Below, one piece after another: positions 1 through 8,835 of a DNA stretch of 64,000 nucleotides (position 1 is the first letter of the stretch; each line of letters starts with the position of its first letter). This DNA is from Rothia koreensis. Its GTDB lineage: Bacteria; Actinomycetota; Actinomycetes; Actinomycetales; Micrococcaceae. The DNA lies in assembly GCF_004136575.1 (NCBI RefSeq), contig NZ_NOIQ01000006.1:1-64000 (forward strand), in the 5' to 3' direction. The notes under the pieces are model-generated. The model worked only from the letters and a program-made list of their open reading frames with translations. It did no database searches and had not been told where the DNA came from. Made by a program: the position numbers and the translations under genes.

Positions 1-54
1 CCCCCGACCAGAGGGTCAGTCCGGTCAGACCGATCGTGGTGGCTCCAGCTCTGA

Positions 55-432
<378 letters not shown>

Positions 433-491
433 GCAGACCGCCGCCGAGACGTCCGTCGGCAGAGCCGCCCGGCTTCTGGACGTCCCGGCCG

Positions 492-3400
492 CTACTCCAT
501 GTGGCCGTAGAACAGCTTCTCGACGACGGACCGTGCTCGACGAGTGAGCCTGAGGTAGTCCTCCTCAAGATTCGCGGCATTCCCGGACCCGTATCCGCTC
601 CAGCGGGCGGTTGCCTCCAAATCCTTGCGGGACGACGGAAGCGAATCCGAGGCGCGGCCGTGCCGCAGCACGTTGGCCCCTCGAATACGAGTCGCGAGTC
701 TCCAGGCGGATTCCAGAATGGCGGCATCCTCGGCGTCGACGATGCCGACGTCCACCGCGGCCTGGAGAGCACGGAGCGTGCTGGTCGTCTTGAGCTCAGG
801 ATGTTCATGGGCGTGTTCGAGCTGAATGACCTGGACCAACCACTCGACGTCGCTGAGCCCACCGCGCCCGAGCTTGACCTGCCGGTCGGGATCGGCCCCT
901 CGGGGCATACGCTCCGCCTCGACTCGAGCTTTCATGCGTCTGATCTGCCGCAACTGGTCCTCGGAGAAGTTCGCCGGATACCTGTACGGATCGATCAGCC
1001 TGATGAATTTGTCGGCGACCTCGGCCGACCCAGCCAGCGGGCGCGCGCGCAGCAACGCCTGGTATTCCCAGGTATCTGCCCACCGCGCGTAGTACTCGGC
1101 GTAGGAATCCAGGGTTCGGACCATGGGACCGGATTTTCCCTCCGGTCGAAGGTCGGCGTCGATTTCCAGTGCCTTCTCCGCCCGGATGGCGGGTTTCATG
1201 GGGATCTTCAACAGTTGCGTCGTGCGGCTGATCAGCGCGTTCGCCTGCGCCACCGCTTGGCCCTCATCAGCATCTTCTCGCGGCTGGTGCACGTACATGA
1301 CGTCCGCATCCGAACCGTAGCCGATCTCGGCACCTCCCTGACGCCCCATGCCGATCACGGCGACGTCGGTCAGGACCTCCTCGCCCTTCTTCTGGTAGAG
1401 CTCCCGTTCGGCGGTGTGCAGGGCCCCCAGGATGGTTGCCTGGTCGGCGTCGGAGAGTCCCTTCATGACGTCGTCCAGGTCGGTCACGCCGGCGGTCTCC
1501 CCCAGCGCCGTCCTCAGGATCTCCCGACGGCGGATGAGCCGGATCATCCGGATCGCGGACATGGCATCGGAGTGCCTGGATATCTTGGATCTGATTTCGG
1601 CCCAGAGCGTCTCGAAGGTTTCCGGTCGGAGCCTCTCGTCCCGGTCCAACCAGGAAATCGACTCGGGCTCGTCCTCCAGGAGGTCCATGACGAACCTGGA
1701 CGACGAGAGGACCGCGCACAGGCGCTCGGCGGCCGCCGGCGAGTCCCGAAGCATTCGCAGGTACCACTGGGTCTGGCCGAGCGACTCGGAGACACGACGA
1801 AAGCCCAACAGCCCGGCATCGGGATCGACCCCCTGTGCGAACCAGCCGAGGAGCACCGGCAGAATCGTTCTCTGGATCTCGGCGCGGCGCGAAACCCCCT
1901 TGGTCATGGCCTCGATGTGGCGCATCGCGCCCTTGGGATCCAGGTAGCCCAACGCCGCCAGACGATCCTGGGCCGCCTCCGGGGTCAGCGCGACTTCGTC
2001 CGCCGACAGCTTGGACACGGCGGCCAGGAGCGGGCGGAAGAACAACCGTTCGTGGAGTCCCCGCACGGTCCGTTGGGATCGCCGCCGCTGTTTGAGGAGG
2101 TCCTCCGGCGTGACCCTCGCCCTGTCGCCCAGCCCTCGCATTCCGCGAGCGACGGCCGCCTGTTCGCTCTCCTTGACCGGCATCAAATGGGTGCGCCGCA
2201 GACGCAACAATTGCACCCGGTGTTCGAGAGTGCGCTGCCAGCGGTATTCGTGGTCGAGGCTGCTCGATGCGTCTCTGCCCACGTAGGAGCGGTCTCTCAG
2301 CGCGGCGAGCGCTTGCGTCGTCGAGCGTTCACGCACGCAGTCGTCGGTTCGGCCGTGGACCAGCTGCAGAAGCTGGACCGTGAATTCGACGTCGCGGAGC
2401 CCGCCCGGGCCCAGTTTGATCTGGCGATCGCGTTCGTCGTCGGGGATATTGTCCGTGACCCGGTGGCGCATGGACTGGACCGAGTCCACAAAGTGGGGTC
2501 GGCCGGAGGCGTCCCAGACGAACGGCCAGATCGCCTCGATGTACTCTTCTCCCAGAGGCCGGGACCCGGCCACGGGCCTGGCCTTGAGGAGCGCCTGGAA
2601 TTCCCAGTTCTCGGCCCACCGCTCGTAGTAGACGCGGTGGGATTCGACGGTCCTGACCAGTGGGCCGTCCTTGCCTTCCGGGCGAAGGTTCGGGTCGACT
2701 TCCCACAACCCCGGCTCCGGTCCGACGCCGTGGACCACTTTCGTCATGGCCTTGACCAGTTCGGTGCCGATCCTGCCCATGGCTCGTTCGTCCGGCTCGT
2801 CGAGGTCACCGCGAACCTCGACCGGTGCGGGACCGACGGCGTAGACGACGTCGACGTCCGAAATGTAATTGAGTTCTCGGGCGCCGCATTTGCCCATGGC
2901 GATGACGGCCAGGTCCACCGAAGCAGTGGCCGGTTCCTCCTCGGAGACCTCTGCTCGCGCCACCGCGAGAGCGGCGTCGAGCGCGGCACCCGCCAGATCG
3001 GCGAGGGCCGCACCGACCTTGGGCAGATCCTCCACCGGGTCGTCCGACATGAGGTCTGCCAAGGCTATTCGCGTCAGATACTCACGATACGAGGTCCGTA
3101 CGGCCAGTTTGGCGTCGTCGCCGGTCATCCTGGCGACGGGCTGCGGGGACGCGGCGTCCGCGCCGACCGCCCCGAGCAGTTTGTCGCGGTACTCGTCGGC
3201 CAGGTCGGTATCCGAGGGGTCAGGCAGGGAGCGCGGTTCCCCGTCGAAAAGACGCAGGTGTTCCGGGTGTCGCATGAGGAACTCGCCGAGCGCTTCGGAG
3301 GCCCCCAGGACCCTGAACAGGCCCGCTGCCTCACGGCCTCGTTCGACGTATTTCCGCAGCTCGGGAGAATCCGTGAGCATGCGGACAATGGCTTTGAGCG

Positions 3401-3578
3401 CCAGGTCCGGTGACGGGCTCAGGGTGAGCCCGTCGAAGAGCGCCGCCTTGTCGATGCCCTCCAACTCGGGCGAATCCAACCACCGGTTGGCACCGCCGAG
3501 ATCGCTGAACCCGACGGCGGCCAGGCGTCTCTTGGCCTCGGGCCCGGCGTGGTCCTTGCTGCTTTCCTGGGCCACCAT
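492..3578 (-). CDS. glnE: bifunctional glutamine synthetase adenylyltransferase/deadenylase GlnE
   Basis: Adenylylates and deadenylylates glutamine synthetase according to nitrogen status. The 1028 residues fit the family. The expected duplicated architecture is present. The N-terminal nucleotidyltransferase domain (deadenylylase) has its metal-binding pair at D241/D243 in an NYISDVDVVY context. The C-terminal adenylyltransferase domain has D757/D759 in a GYGSDADVMY context. Each half continues into a conserved helical region with KLG.GGL.DVE motifs (about residues 388-398 and again near the C-terminal third). The start lies 4 bases after the stop of glnA2, so the two genes form an operon. 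No strong Shine-Dalgarno is visible, so translation probably depends on coupling. In M. tuberculosis the same pair is Rv2221c-Rv2222c. Very sure. Confidence 0.97.
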   Translation of the reverse strand: MVAQESSKDHAGPEAKRRLAAVGFSDLGGANRWLDSPELEGIDKAALFDGLTLSPSPDLALKAIVRMLTDSPELRKYVERGREAAGLFRVLGASEALGEFLMRHPEHLRLFDGEPRSLPDPSDTDLADEYRDKLLGAVGADAASPQPVARMTGDDAKLAVRTSYREYLTRIALADLMSDDPVEDLPKVGAALADLAGAALDAALAVARAEVSEEEPATASVDLAVIAMGKCGARELNYISDVDVVYAVGPAPVEVRGDLDEPDERAMGRIGTELVKAMTKVVHGVGPEPGLWEVDPNLRPEGKDGPLVRTVESHRVYYERWAENWEFQALLKARPVAGSRPLGEEYIEAIWPFVWDASGRPHFVDSVQSMRHRVTDNIPDDERDRQIKLGPGGLRDVEFTVQLLQLVHGRTDDCVRERSTTQALAALRDRSYVGRDASSSLDHEYRWQRTLEHRVQLLRLRRTHLMPVKESEQAAVARGMRGLGDRARVTPEDLLKQRRRSQRTVRGLHERLFFRPLLAAVSKLSADEVALTPEAAQDRLAALGYLDPKGAMRHIEAMTKGVSRRAEIQRTILPVLLGWFAQGVDPDAGLLGFRRVSESLGQTQWYLRMLRDSPAAAERLCAVLSSSRFVMDLLEDEPESISWLDRDERLRPETFETLWAEIRSKISRHSDAMSAIRMIRLIRRREILRTALGETAGVTDLDDVMKGLSDADQATILGALHTAERELYQKKGEEVLTDVAVIGMGRQGGAEIGYGSDADVMYVHQPREDADEGQAVAQANALISRTTQLLKIPMKPAIRAEKALEIDADLRPEGKSGPMVRTLDSYAEYYARWADTWEYQALLRARPLAGSAEVADKFIRLIDPYRYPANFSEDQLRQIRRMKARVEAERMPRGADPDRQVKLGRGGLSDVEWLVQVIQLEHAHEHPELKTTSTLRALQAAVDVGIVDAEDAAILESAWRLATRIRGANVLRHGRASDSLPSSRKDLEATARWSGYGSGNAANLEEDYLRLTRRARSVVEKLFYGHME

Positions 3579-3582
3579 GTCG

Positions 3583-4923
3583 TTACAGGAGACCCAGGTT
3601 GTACTTCAGCTCGTACGGGGTCACTTCCATGCGGTACGCCGTCCAGTCGTCCTGCTTGTTGCGCAAGAACTGGTTGAACACCTGCTCCCCCAACGTCTCG
3701 GCCATGAATTCCGAGTCCTCGGTCAGGCGGATGGCGTCATGCAGGGAGGAGGGCAACGGATCGTGCCCCAGGCTGCGCCGCTCGGTTGCCGACATCGACG
3801 CGACGTCCTCCGCTTCGGCCTCCGGCAATTCGTACTCGTTCTCGATGCCCTTGAGGCCGGCGGCGAGCAACACGGCGTAGGCCAGGTAGGGATTGGCCGC
3901 CGAGTCGATGCCACGGTATTCGATGCGGGCCGACTGCATCTTGTTGGGCTTGTACAGCGGCACCCGGACGAGCGCGGAACGGTTGTTGTGGCCCCAGGAC
4001 AAGTAGCTCGGCGCCTCGCCGCCGCCCCAGAGCCGCTTGTACGAGTTCACGAACTGGTTCGTGACCGAGGTGAATTCCGGCGCGTGCTTCAGGATGCCGG
4101 CGATGAAGTGACGTGCGGTGCGGGACAGCTGATACTCGGCTCCGGCTTCGAAGAACGCGTTGGTGTCCCCTTCGAAGAGGGAGAAGTGCGTGTGCATGCC
4201 GGACCCGGGGAATTCGGTGAACGGCTTGGGCATGAAGGTCGCGTAGATGCCCTGCGAAAAGGCGACTTCCTTGATCACCGAACGGAACGTCATGATGTTG
4301 TCGGCCGTCTGAAGGGCGTCCGCATGGCGGAGATCGATCTCGTTCTGGCCCGGTCCGCCTTCGTGATGGCTGAACTCCACGGAGATCCCGACGGCCTCGA
4401 GCATCGTGACGGCCCGGCGTCGGAAATCCTGGACGACGCCGCCGTACACGTGGTCGAAATACCCCTCACGATCGACCGGGACGGGGCTGCCCTCGGCGTT
4501 CAGCTCGGCCGACTTCAACAGGTAGAACTCGACCTCGGGAGCCGTGTAGCAGGTGAAACCCATGTCGCCGGCCTTGGACAGGATGCGCTTGAGCACTCCG
4601 CGGGAGTCCGCCGACGAAGGCTCCCCGTCCGGGGTGAGGATGTCGCAGAACATGCGCGAGGTCGGTTCGGTCTCGCCTCTCCACGGAAGCAGCTGGAACG
4701 TGGACGGGTCGGGTTGGAGGAGCATGTCGGATTCGTGGACACGGGAGAGGCCCTCAATGGATGAGCCGTCGAAGCCCAGCCCTTCCTCGAAAACCGTTTC
4801 GACCTCGGCGGGCGCCAAGGCAACGGATTTCAGCGTGCCGACGACGTCGGTGAACCACATGCGGACGAACCGAACGTCTCTTTCCTCGATCGTCCGGAGA
4901 ACGAATTCCTGCTGACGGTCCAT
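3583..4923 (-). CDS. glnA2: type I glutamine synthetase (GlnA2-like)
   Basis: Condenses glutamate and ammonia to glutamine with ATP in the cytoplasm. At 446 residues it matches mycobacterial GlnA2 exactly in length and is shorter than GlnA1. Visible motifs are GLGFDGSSIEG near residue 50, EVEFYLLK near residue 130, the glutamate/ammonia-site segment HHEGGPGQNEID (about 207-218), and GSGMHTHFSLF (about 262-272). The C-terminus ends in VTPYELKYNLGLL. The adjacency to glnE and the length favour GlnA2 over GlnA1; whether this isoform is itself adenylylated cannot be read from the sequence. A strong GGAGGAG Shine-Dalgarno precedes the ATG at 4923. It is first gene of the glnA2-glnE operon and divergent from panB. 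Confidence 0.95.
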   Translation of the reverse strand: MDRQQEFVLRTIEERDVRFVRMWFTDVVGTLKSVALAPAEVETVFEEGLGFDGSSIEGLSRVHESDMLLQPDPSTFQLLPWRGETEPTSRMFCDILTPDGEPSSADSRGVLKRILSKAGDMGFTCYTAPEVEFYLLKSAELNAEGSPVPVDREGYFDHVYGGVVQDFRRRAVTMLEAVGISVEFSHHEGGPGQNEIDLRHADALQTADNIMTFRSVIKEVAFSQGIYATFMPKPFTEFPGSGMHTHFSLFEGDTNAFFEAGAEYQLSRTARHFIAGILKHAPEFTSVTNQFVNSYKRLWGGGEAPSYLSWGHNNRSALVRVPLYKPNKMQSARIEYRGIDSAANPYLAYAVLLAAGLKGIENEYELPEAEAEDVASMSATERRSLGHDPLPSSLHDAIRLTEDSEFMAETLGEQVFNQFLRNKQDDWTAYRMEVTPYELKYNLGLL

Positions 4924-4999
4924 GACACTCCTCCGTGGTCGATGTGCCGGGTTGGCGGTCTGGTTCCAACTCTATCCGAGACGCGACCTCGGCCCCGCG

Positions 5000-5005
5000 T
5001 AGACT
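5000..5005 (+). promoter_or_regulatory. -10 box, leaderless panB
   Basis: TAGACT ends 7 bases before the panB ATG at 5013. There is no Shine-Dalgarno in between, so transcription would begin at or next to the start codon. No convincing -35 element is visible. Confidence 0.55.
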
Positions 5006-5012
5006 GGTCACC

Positions 5013-5876
5013 ATGGCTTCGTACCTCCAGGACCCCCAGCAGAACACCCCCGACGACGACGATTGGCTCGGCTCCGTGCGCAGGATCCGAACCACGCACC
5101 TGCAGCGGTGCAAGGACCGAGACCAGCGCTTCTCCATGCTGACGTGCTACGACGCCCTGACGGCAGGGATCTTCGACGAGGCCGGGATCGAGGTTCTCCT
5201 GATCGGCGACTCCGCGGGCAATACCGTCTACGGGTACGAGTCCACGGTCCCTGTGACGCTGGATGAACTGATCCCCCTGACCCGAGCCGTGTCAGGGGCC
5301 GCTCAGCGGGCCATGGTTCTCGTTGATCTGCCGTTCGGCAGCTACGAGCAGTCCCCCTCCCAGGCTGTAGCCAGCTCGGTCCGCCTCATGAAGGAAGGCG
5401 GAGCCCACGGCGTCAAGATGGAAGGCGGCGCCTACTACGCCGACCACGTCCGCGCCATGGTTCAAGCCGGCATCCCCGTGATGGCGCACATCGGGTTCAC
5501 CCCGCAATCCACGAATTCATTGGGCGGCTTCCGCGTCCAGGGCAGAGATGACGCCGCCACCGCGCTCCTCGAGGACGCCCGTGCCCTGGCGCAAGCGGGA
5601 GCCTTCGCCGTGCTCATGGAGATGACGGCCAGCCCCGCCGTGGAAACTGTCACGTCCGAGATCACCGTGCCGACGGTCGGTATCGGTGCGGGCGCCTCGA
5701 CCACAGGTCAGGTTCTCGTGTGGCAGGACATGGTGGGGCTCACCCCCGGGAAGGCACCGCGTTTCGTCAAGAAGTACGCCGACCTGCGCTCGGTCATCGC
5801 CGAGGCAGCGGGGTCATACAGAAAAGACGTGCTCAAGGGCAGTTTCCCAGCCCCGGAGCACGTCTTCGACGAGTGA
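5013..5876 (+). CDS. panB: 3-methyl-2-oxobutanoate hydroxymethyltransferase (ketopantoate hydroxymethyltransferase)
   Basis: First committed step of pantothenate (coenzyme A) synthesis: transfers a hydroxymethyl group from methylene-tetrahydrofolate to 2-oxoisovalerate. The TIM-barrel motifs are clear: MLTCYDALTAGIFDEAGIE near residue 45, LIGDSAGNTVYGYEST near residue 68, VKMEGGAYYADHVRAMVQAGIPVMAHIG across about 138-166, and IGIGAG-like VGIGAGAS near residue 230. I chose the ATG at 5013 (287 residues) rather than an in-frame start 26 codons upstream. The family normally begins close to here, and the upstream segment overlaps the promoter. It is divergent from glnA2 and converges with the SPOR gene. 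Confidence 0.95.
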   Translation: MASYLQDPQQNTPDDDDWLGSVRRIRTTHLQRCKDRDQRFSMLTCYDALTAGIFDEAGIEVLLIGDSAGNTVYGYESTVPVTLDELIPLTRAVSGAAQRAMVLVDLPFGSYEQSPSQAVASSVRLMKEGGAHGVKMEGGAYYADHVRAMVQAGIPVMAHIGFTPQSTNSLGGFRVQGRDDAATALLEDARALAQAGAFAVLMEMTASPAVETVTSEITVPTVGIGAGASTTGQVLVWQDMVGLTPGKAPRFVKKYADLRSVIAEAAGSYRKDVLKGSFPAPEHVFDE

Positions 5877-5895
5877 GTAGTTGCTCACGCTCTGA

Positions 5896-6108
5896 TCAGG
5901 AGTCGCCTCTCCAGCGAGCGTCTTCCTCGTCCCACTTCTCGTTGCGCTCCTGCGCGGTCTCCAAGGCGTTCTCCGCGTCCTTGCGGGTCGCGTAGGGGCC
6001 CAACAGCTTGCGGTAGTCCGACTGCGCGCCCTCCTCGACCTGATGCGTGTAGGTGTTGAACCAGAACTGCCGGTCTTCCTCGCCCTCAGTGCTGTCGATG
6101 ATGCCCAT
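5896..6108 (-). CDS. small SPOR-domain protein
   Basis: A 70-residue, strongly acidic protein that is almost entirely one SPOR-like fold. The central part (FNTYTHQVEEG, then LLGPYATRKDAENAL) carries the typical LGPYxxxxxA sequence. SPOR domains usually bind denuded peptidoglycan at the septum, but here there is no signal peptide and no transmembrane helix, so the protein looks cytoplasmic. Small proteins of this type sit beside map in related actinobacteria (from memory). It is divergent from map with a 43-base gap and ends 20 bases from the panB stop. The domain call is fairly sure; the role is unknown. Confidence 0.75.
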   Translation of the reverse strand: MGIIDSTEGEEDRQFWFNTYTHQVEEGAQSDYRKLLGPYATRKDAENALETAQERNEKWDEEDARWRGDS

Positions 6109-6138
6109 CCCATGACCTCCTCGTCGACGAAATTGTCC

Positions 6139-6144
6139 TAGAGT
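6139..6144 (+). promoter_or_regulatory. -10 box, leaderless map
   Basis: TAGAGT ends 7 bases before the map ATG at 6152. The 43-base gap to the divergent SPOR gene contains no Shine-Dalgarno for map. Confidence 0.5.
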
Positions 6145-6151
6145 TGACTAT

Positions 6152-7066
6152 ATGTCCCGTACCAATACTTCCACGACATCCCACAATGTGCCCACGGGCA
6201 AGGGCGGCGCTCCTCTGGGCAATCTGACGCCCGGCGTCGTCGGTCCGACCCGGAAGGTCCCCCGGACCATCGAGCGTCCCGAGTACGTCGGCAAGGCGAC
6301 CGCGCAGGAAGGCCAGGGCTCGAATTTCTACACCCCGGAAGAAGTCGAGCTGATCCGTGAATCGGGGCGGATTGCCGCCGGATCGATCGTTGCCGCGGAA
6401 GAGTACTGCGTCCCCGGGCGGACCACGGAGGAGATCGACCGCGTCGTCCACGAGTACATGTGCGACCACGGGGCCTATCCCTCGACCCTCGGCTACAGAA
6501 ATTTCTGGAAGTCGGTCTGCACGTCCCTCAACGAGGTGATCTGCCACGGGATCCCCGATTCCACGGTCCTTGAGGACGGGGACATCATCAATCTCGACGT
6601 CACGGCGTACAAGAACGGGATGCACGGGGACACCAACCGAACGCTGTTGGTCGGCGACGTCGACGAAGAATCCCGTTTGCTGGTCGAGCGGACCGAGGAA
6701 TCCCTCAACAGGGCCATGAAGGCCGTGAAGCCCGGCCGCGAGATCAACGTGATCGGGCGCGTCATCGAAAAATACGCGTCCCGTTTCGGATACGGAGTGG
6801 TCCGTGACTTCACCGGGCACGGGGTCGGTCGGGAATTCCATTCGGGCCTGATCATCCCCCACTACGACGCCGCTCCGGCCTACAACACCGTGATCGAGGA
6901 GGGCATGGTCTTCACCATCGAGCCCATGCTGAACCTGGGCACCGTCGATTGGGAGATGTGGGACGACGACTGGACCGTCGTGACCAAGGATCGCAAGCGG
7001 AGCGCCCAGTTCGAGCACACCATGCTCGTGACCGCCGACGGCGTCGACATCCTGACCCTCCCGTAG
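6152..7066 (+). CDS. map: type I methionine aminopeptidase
   Basis: Removes the initiator methionine from nascent proteins. The 304 residues include an N-terminal extension of about 45 residues before the catalytic pita-bread domain, as in the actinobacterial MetAP1c subclass. That extension carries a [17 protein letters not shown] stretch. Metal-ligand regions are visible: [18 protein letters not shown] (two Asp), [12 protein letters not shown] (His), and FTIEPML plus QFEHTMLV (two Glu). There is no Shine-Dalgarno; the start is 7 bases after a -10 box, consistent with leaderless expression. ppgK follows 37 bases downstream on the same strand. Confidence 0.95.
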   Translation: MSRTNTSTTSHNVPTGKGGAPLGNLTPGVVGPTRKVPRTIERPEYVGKATAQEGQGSNFYTPEEVELIRESGRIAAGSIVAAEEYCVPGRTTEEIDRVVHEYMCDHGAYPSTLGYRNFWKSVCTSLNEVICHGIPDSTVLEDGDIINLDVTAYKNGMHGDTNRTLLVGDVDEESRLLVERTEESLNRAMKAVKPGREINVIGRVIEKYASRFGYGVVRDFTGHGVGREFHSGLIIPHYDAAPAYNTVIEEGMVFTIEPMLNLGTVDWEMWDDDWTVVTKDRKRSAQFEHTMLVTADGVDILTLP

Positions 7067-7103
7067 TTCGCCCGAGACACACAGAACACCCTCTAGGAGA
7101 CTC

Positions 7104-7988
7104 ATGCCTCATTCTTCGCCGGACCGCCCCGAGGTCGCAGTACAGCAGGATCTCAGCGCCGGTCACGAGCTGCCCCAGCCCAAACCGCACGAACTGGCCA
7201 TCGGCGTCGACATCGGCGGAACCGGAATCAAGGGTGGCGTGGTGGATCTGCGCAACGGTTCGCTGGTCGGCGAACGGTACCGGATCGACACCCCGAGTCC
7301 CGCGACTCCGGACAATGTGCTCCCCGTCGTGCGCGACATCGTGGAAGAGCTCCAGTCTCGAGAGACCGTCCCTGTGGCCGAGAGCGCCATCGGTGTGGAC
7401 TTCCCGGCGATCGTCAAGAACGGCGTCACCTGGTCCGCCGCCAACGTGGACGAGTCCTGGATCGGGGCCGAGCTGCGGAATCTCGCCGAGGAGCATCTGG
7501 GAAGAACCGTCTACGCCGTCAACGACGCCGACGCCGCCGGGCTCGCCGAAGGAATCTACGGACAAGGGCGGGACAACGACGGCCTGATCATGGTCATCAC
7601 GCTGGGCACCGGCATTGGCTCCGCGATCGTCCACAACGGCGTCCTGGTTCCGAATTCCGAGCTGGGCCACCTGGAGATCGACGGCTACGACGCCGAGTCC
7701 CGCGCTTCCGTGAGGGCCCGCGAACGCGAAGACCTGTCCTGGAAAGAATACGGCGCACGGTTGCACACCTATTTCTCCCGCGTCGAGGCCCTGTTCTCCC
7801 CTGATCTGTTCGTGATCGGTGGCGGCGTGTCGAAGAAGCCGGAAAAGTTCATGCCGTATCTGGAGGACATCCGGACCCCGATGGTTCCCGCCGCGCTGCG
7901 CAACAACGCCGGAATCGTCGGTGCGGCGCTGTGGGCCGCAGGCCAGCCGGGAGAACGCGAGCATCACGACCAGGACCTGCGCGGCTGA
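7104..7988 (+). CDS. ppgK: polyphosphate glucokinase
   Basis: Phosphorylates glucose to glucose-6-phosphate using polyphosphate and/or ATP. This ROK-family enzyme is characteristic of Actinobacteria. Motifs: phosphate-1 region GVDIGGTGIKGGVVDL (about residues 33-48), GVDFPAIV near 98, NDADAAGLAEG (about 139-149) and the phosphate-2 region TLGTGIGSAI (about 163-172). The lack of the usual ROK zinc cysteines fits the PPGK branch. An AGGAG Shine-Dalgarno precedes the ATG at 7104. It probably shares a transcript with map and ends in a strong hairpin at 8034-8062. Confidence 0.95.
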   Translation: MPHSSPDRPEVAVQQDLSAGHELPQPKPHELAIGVDIGGTGIKGGVVDLRNGSLVGERYRIDTPSPATPDNVLPVVRDIVEELQSRETVPVAESAIGVDFPAIVKNGVTWSAANVDESWIGAELRNLAEEHLGRTVYAVNDADAAGLAEGIYGQGRDNDGLIMVITLGTGIGSAIVHNGVLVPNSELGHLEIDGYDAESRASVRAREREDLSWKEYGARLHTYFSRVEALFSPDLFVIGGGVSKKPEKFMPYLEDIRTPMVPAALRNNAGIVGAALWAAGQPGEREHHDQDLRG

Positions 7989-8033
7989 CCCGCTCTGCCG
8001 GGGTCACCTGCCGGTCCCACCACGAGGCACGAG

Positions 8034-8062
8034 AACGGGCCAGGTCGAAGACCTGGCCCGTT
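8034..8062 (+). terminator. hairpin terminator after ppgK
   Basis: Perfect 13-bp inverted repeat (AACGGGCCAGGTC / GACCTGGCCCGTT) with a GAA loop, 45 bases after the ppgK stop. There is no long T-run, which is common in high-GC genomes. Confidence 0.7.
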
Positions 8063-8078
8063 GCCCATTGAAGTGAAG

Positions 8079-8117
8079 CGCCGGTACCTGACGGCTTCCC
8101 CTCCGCAAGTACCGGCG
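8079..8117 (-). terminator. inverted repeat between convergent ppgK and nrdR
   Basis: 9-bp perfect arms CGCCGGTAC / GTACCGGCG separated by 21 bases, 37 bases beyond the nrdR stop. It probably ends the hisD-nrdR transcript. Weaker than the neighbouring hairpin. Confidence 0.4.
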
Positions 8118-8153
8118 ACTGATTCCTATCTAACCACACTCTTTCGTCGAGGT

Positions 8154-8834
8154 CTAGAGCAGAGTTGGCTGATCCGGATCTTCCGGTTCCTGGGGAGGCT
8201 TGGCGGGCGACGTCCGGCCGCGCTTCTGCGAGGCCGTCCTGGGCTTCTTCTGCGTCCCCTCGACCTTGTTCCCGGCCTCGGCGCGTGCAGATCCGTCGGA
8301 CTCGTCCGATCCGGTGGCCGCCCCGGCGACCCCGGTCGCAGAATCCGTCGGGTCGTCGTCAGGCTGGGTCATCGCCGCGGCAGGCCTCTCGGATCCCTCG
8401 CGCAGGTTTTCGATGGCCCTCTCGAAGTCCGCCAGGCCGTCGAAGGCCTGGTAGACACTCGCGAACCGAAGATAGGCGACCTCGTCGAGGCGCTGGAGAG
8501 GATTCAGAATCGCCAGGCCGACGTCGTTCGCGTCGATTTCGGCCAGCCCTTGGGCGCGAATGGATTCCTCGACTTCCTGGGCGAGCAGAGCCAGGTCGTC
8601 CTCGCTGACCGGACGACCCTGGCAGGCCTTGCGCACCCCGGAAATGATTTTGGCGCGTTTGAACGGTTCCGTGGCCCCCGAACGTTTGATCACGTTCACG
8701 GAGGTCGTCTCCAGGGTCGAGAAGCGACGTCCGCACGAGGAGCACTGTCGGCGACGCCGGATCGACGAACCGTCGTCGGCGACCCGCGAGTCGACAACGC
8801 GCGAGTCGGGATGGCGGCAATACGGACAATGCAT
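8154..8834 (-). CDS. nrdR: transcriptional repressor NrdR with C-terminal extension
   Basis: Nucleotide-sensing repressor of ribonucleotide reductase operons. The N-terminal zinc ribbon uses C3, C6, C31 and C34 (CPYC ... CSSC) and is followed by an ATP-cone domain (about residues 48-140). Most NrdR proteins are about 150-160 residues. This one is 226, because about 70 residues rich in Asp, Ser, Lys and Pro follow the ATP cone. I chose the ATG at 8834 because the zinc ribbon begins there, as MHCPYC; an upstream in-frame start would overlap hisD. It lies one base after the hisD stop and is surely co-transcribed with it. Confidence 0.93.
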   Translation of the reverse strand: MHCPYCRHPDSRVVDSRVADDGSSIRRRRQCSSCGRRFSTLETTSVNVIKRSGATEPFKRAKIISGVRKACQGRPVSEDDLALLAQEVEESIRAQGLAEIDANDVGLAILNPLQRLDEVAYLRFASVYQAFDGLADFERAIENLREGSERPAAAMTQPDDDPTDSATGVAGAATGSDESDGSARAEAGNKVEGTQKKPRTASQKRGRTSPAKPPQEPEDPDQPTLL

Positions 8835-8835
8835 A

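Noticed and set aside
3583-4923. Possible GlnA1 (adenylylated housekeeping synthetase) instead of GlnA2.
   Set aside because: 446-residue length, lack of the GlnA1-type insertions and direct adjacency to glnE as in mycobacterial glnA2 favour GlnA2.
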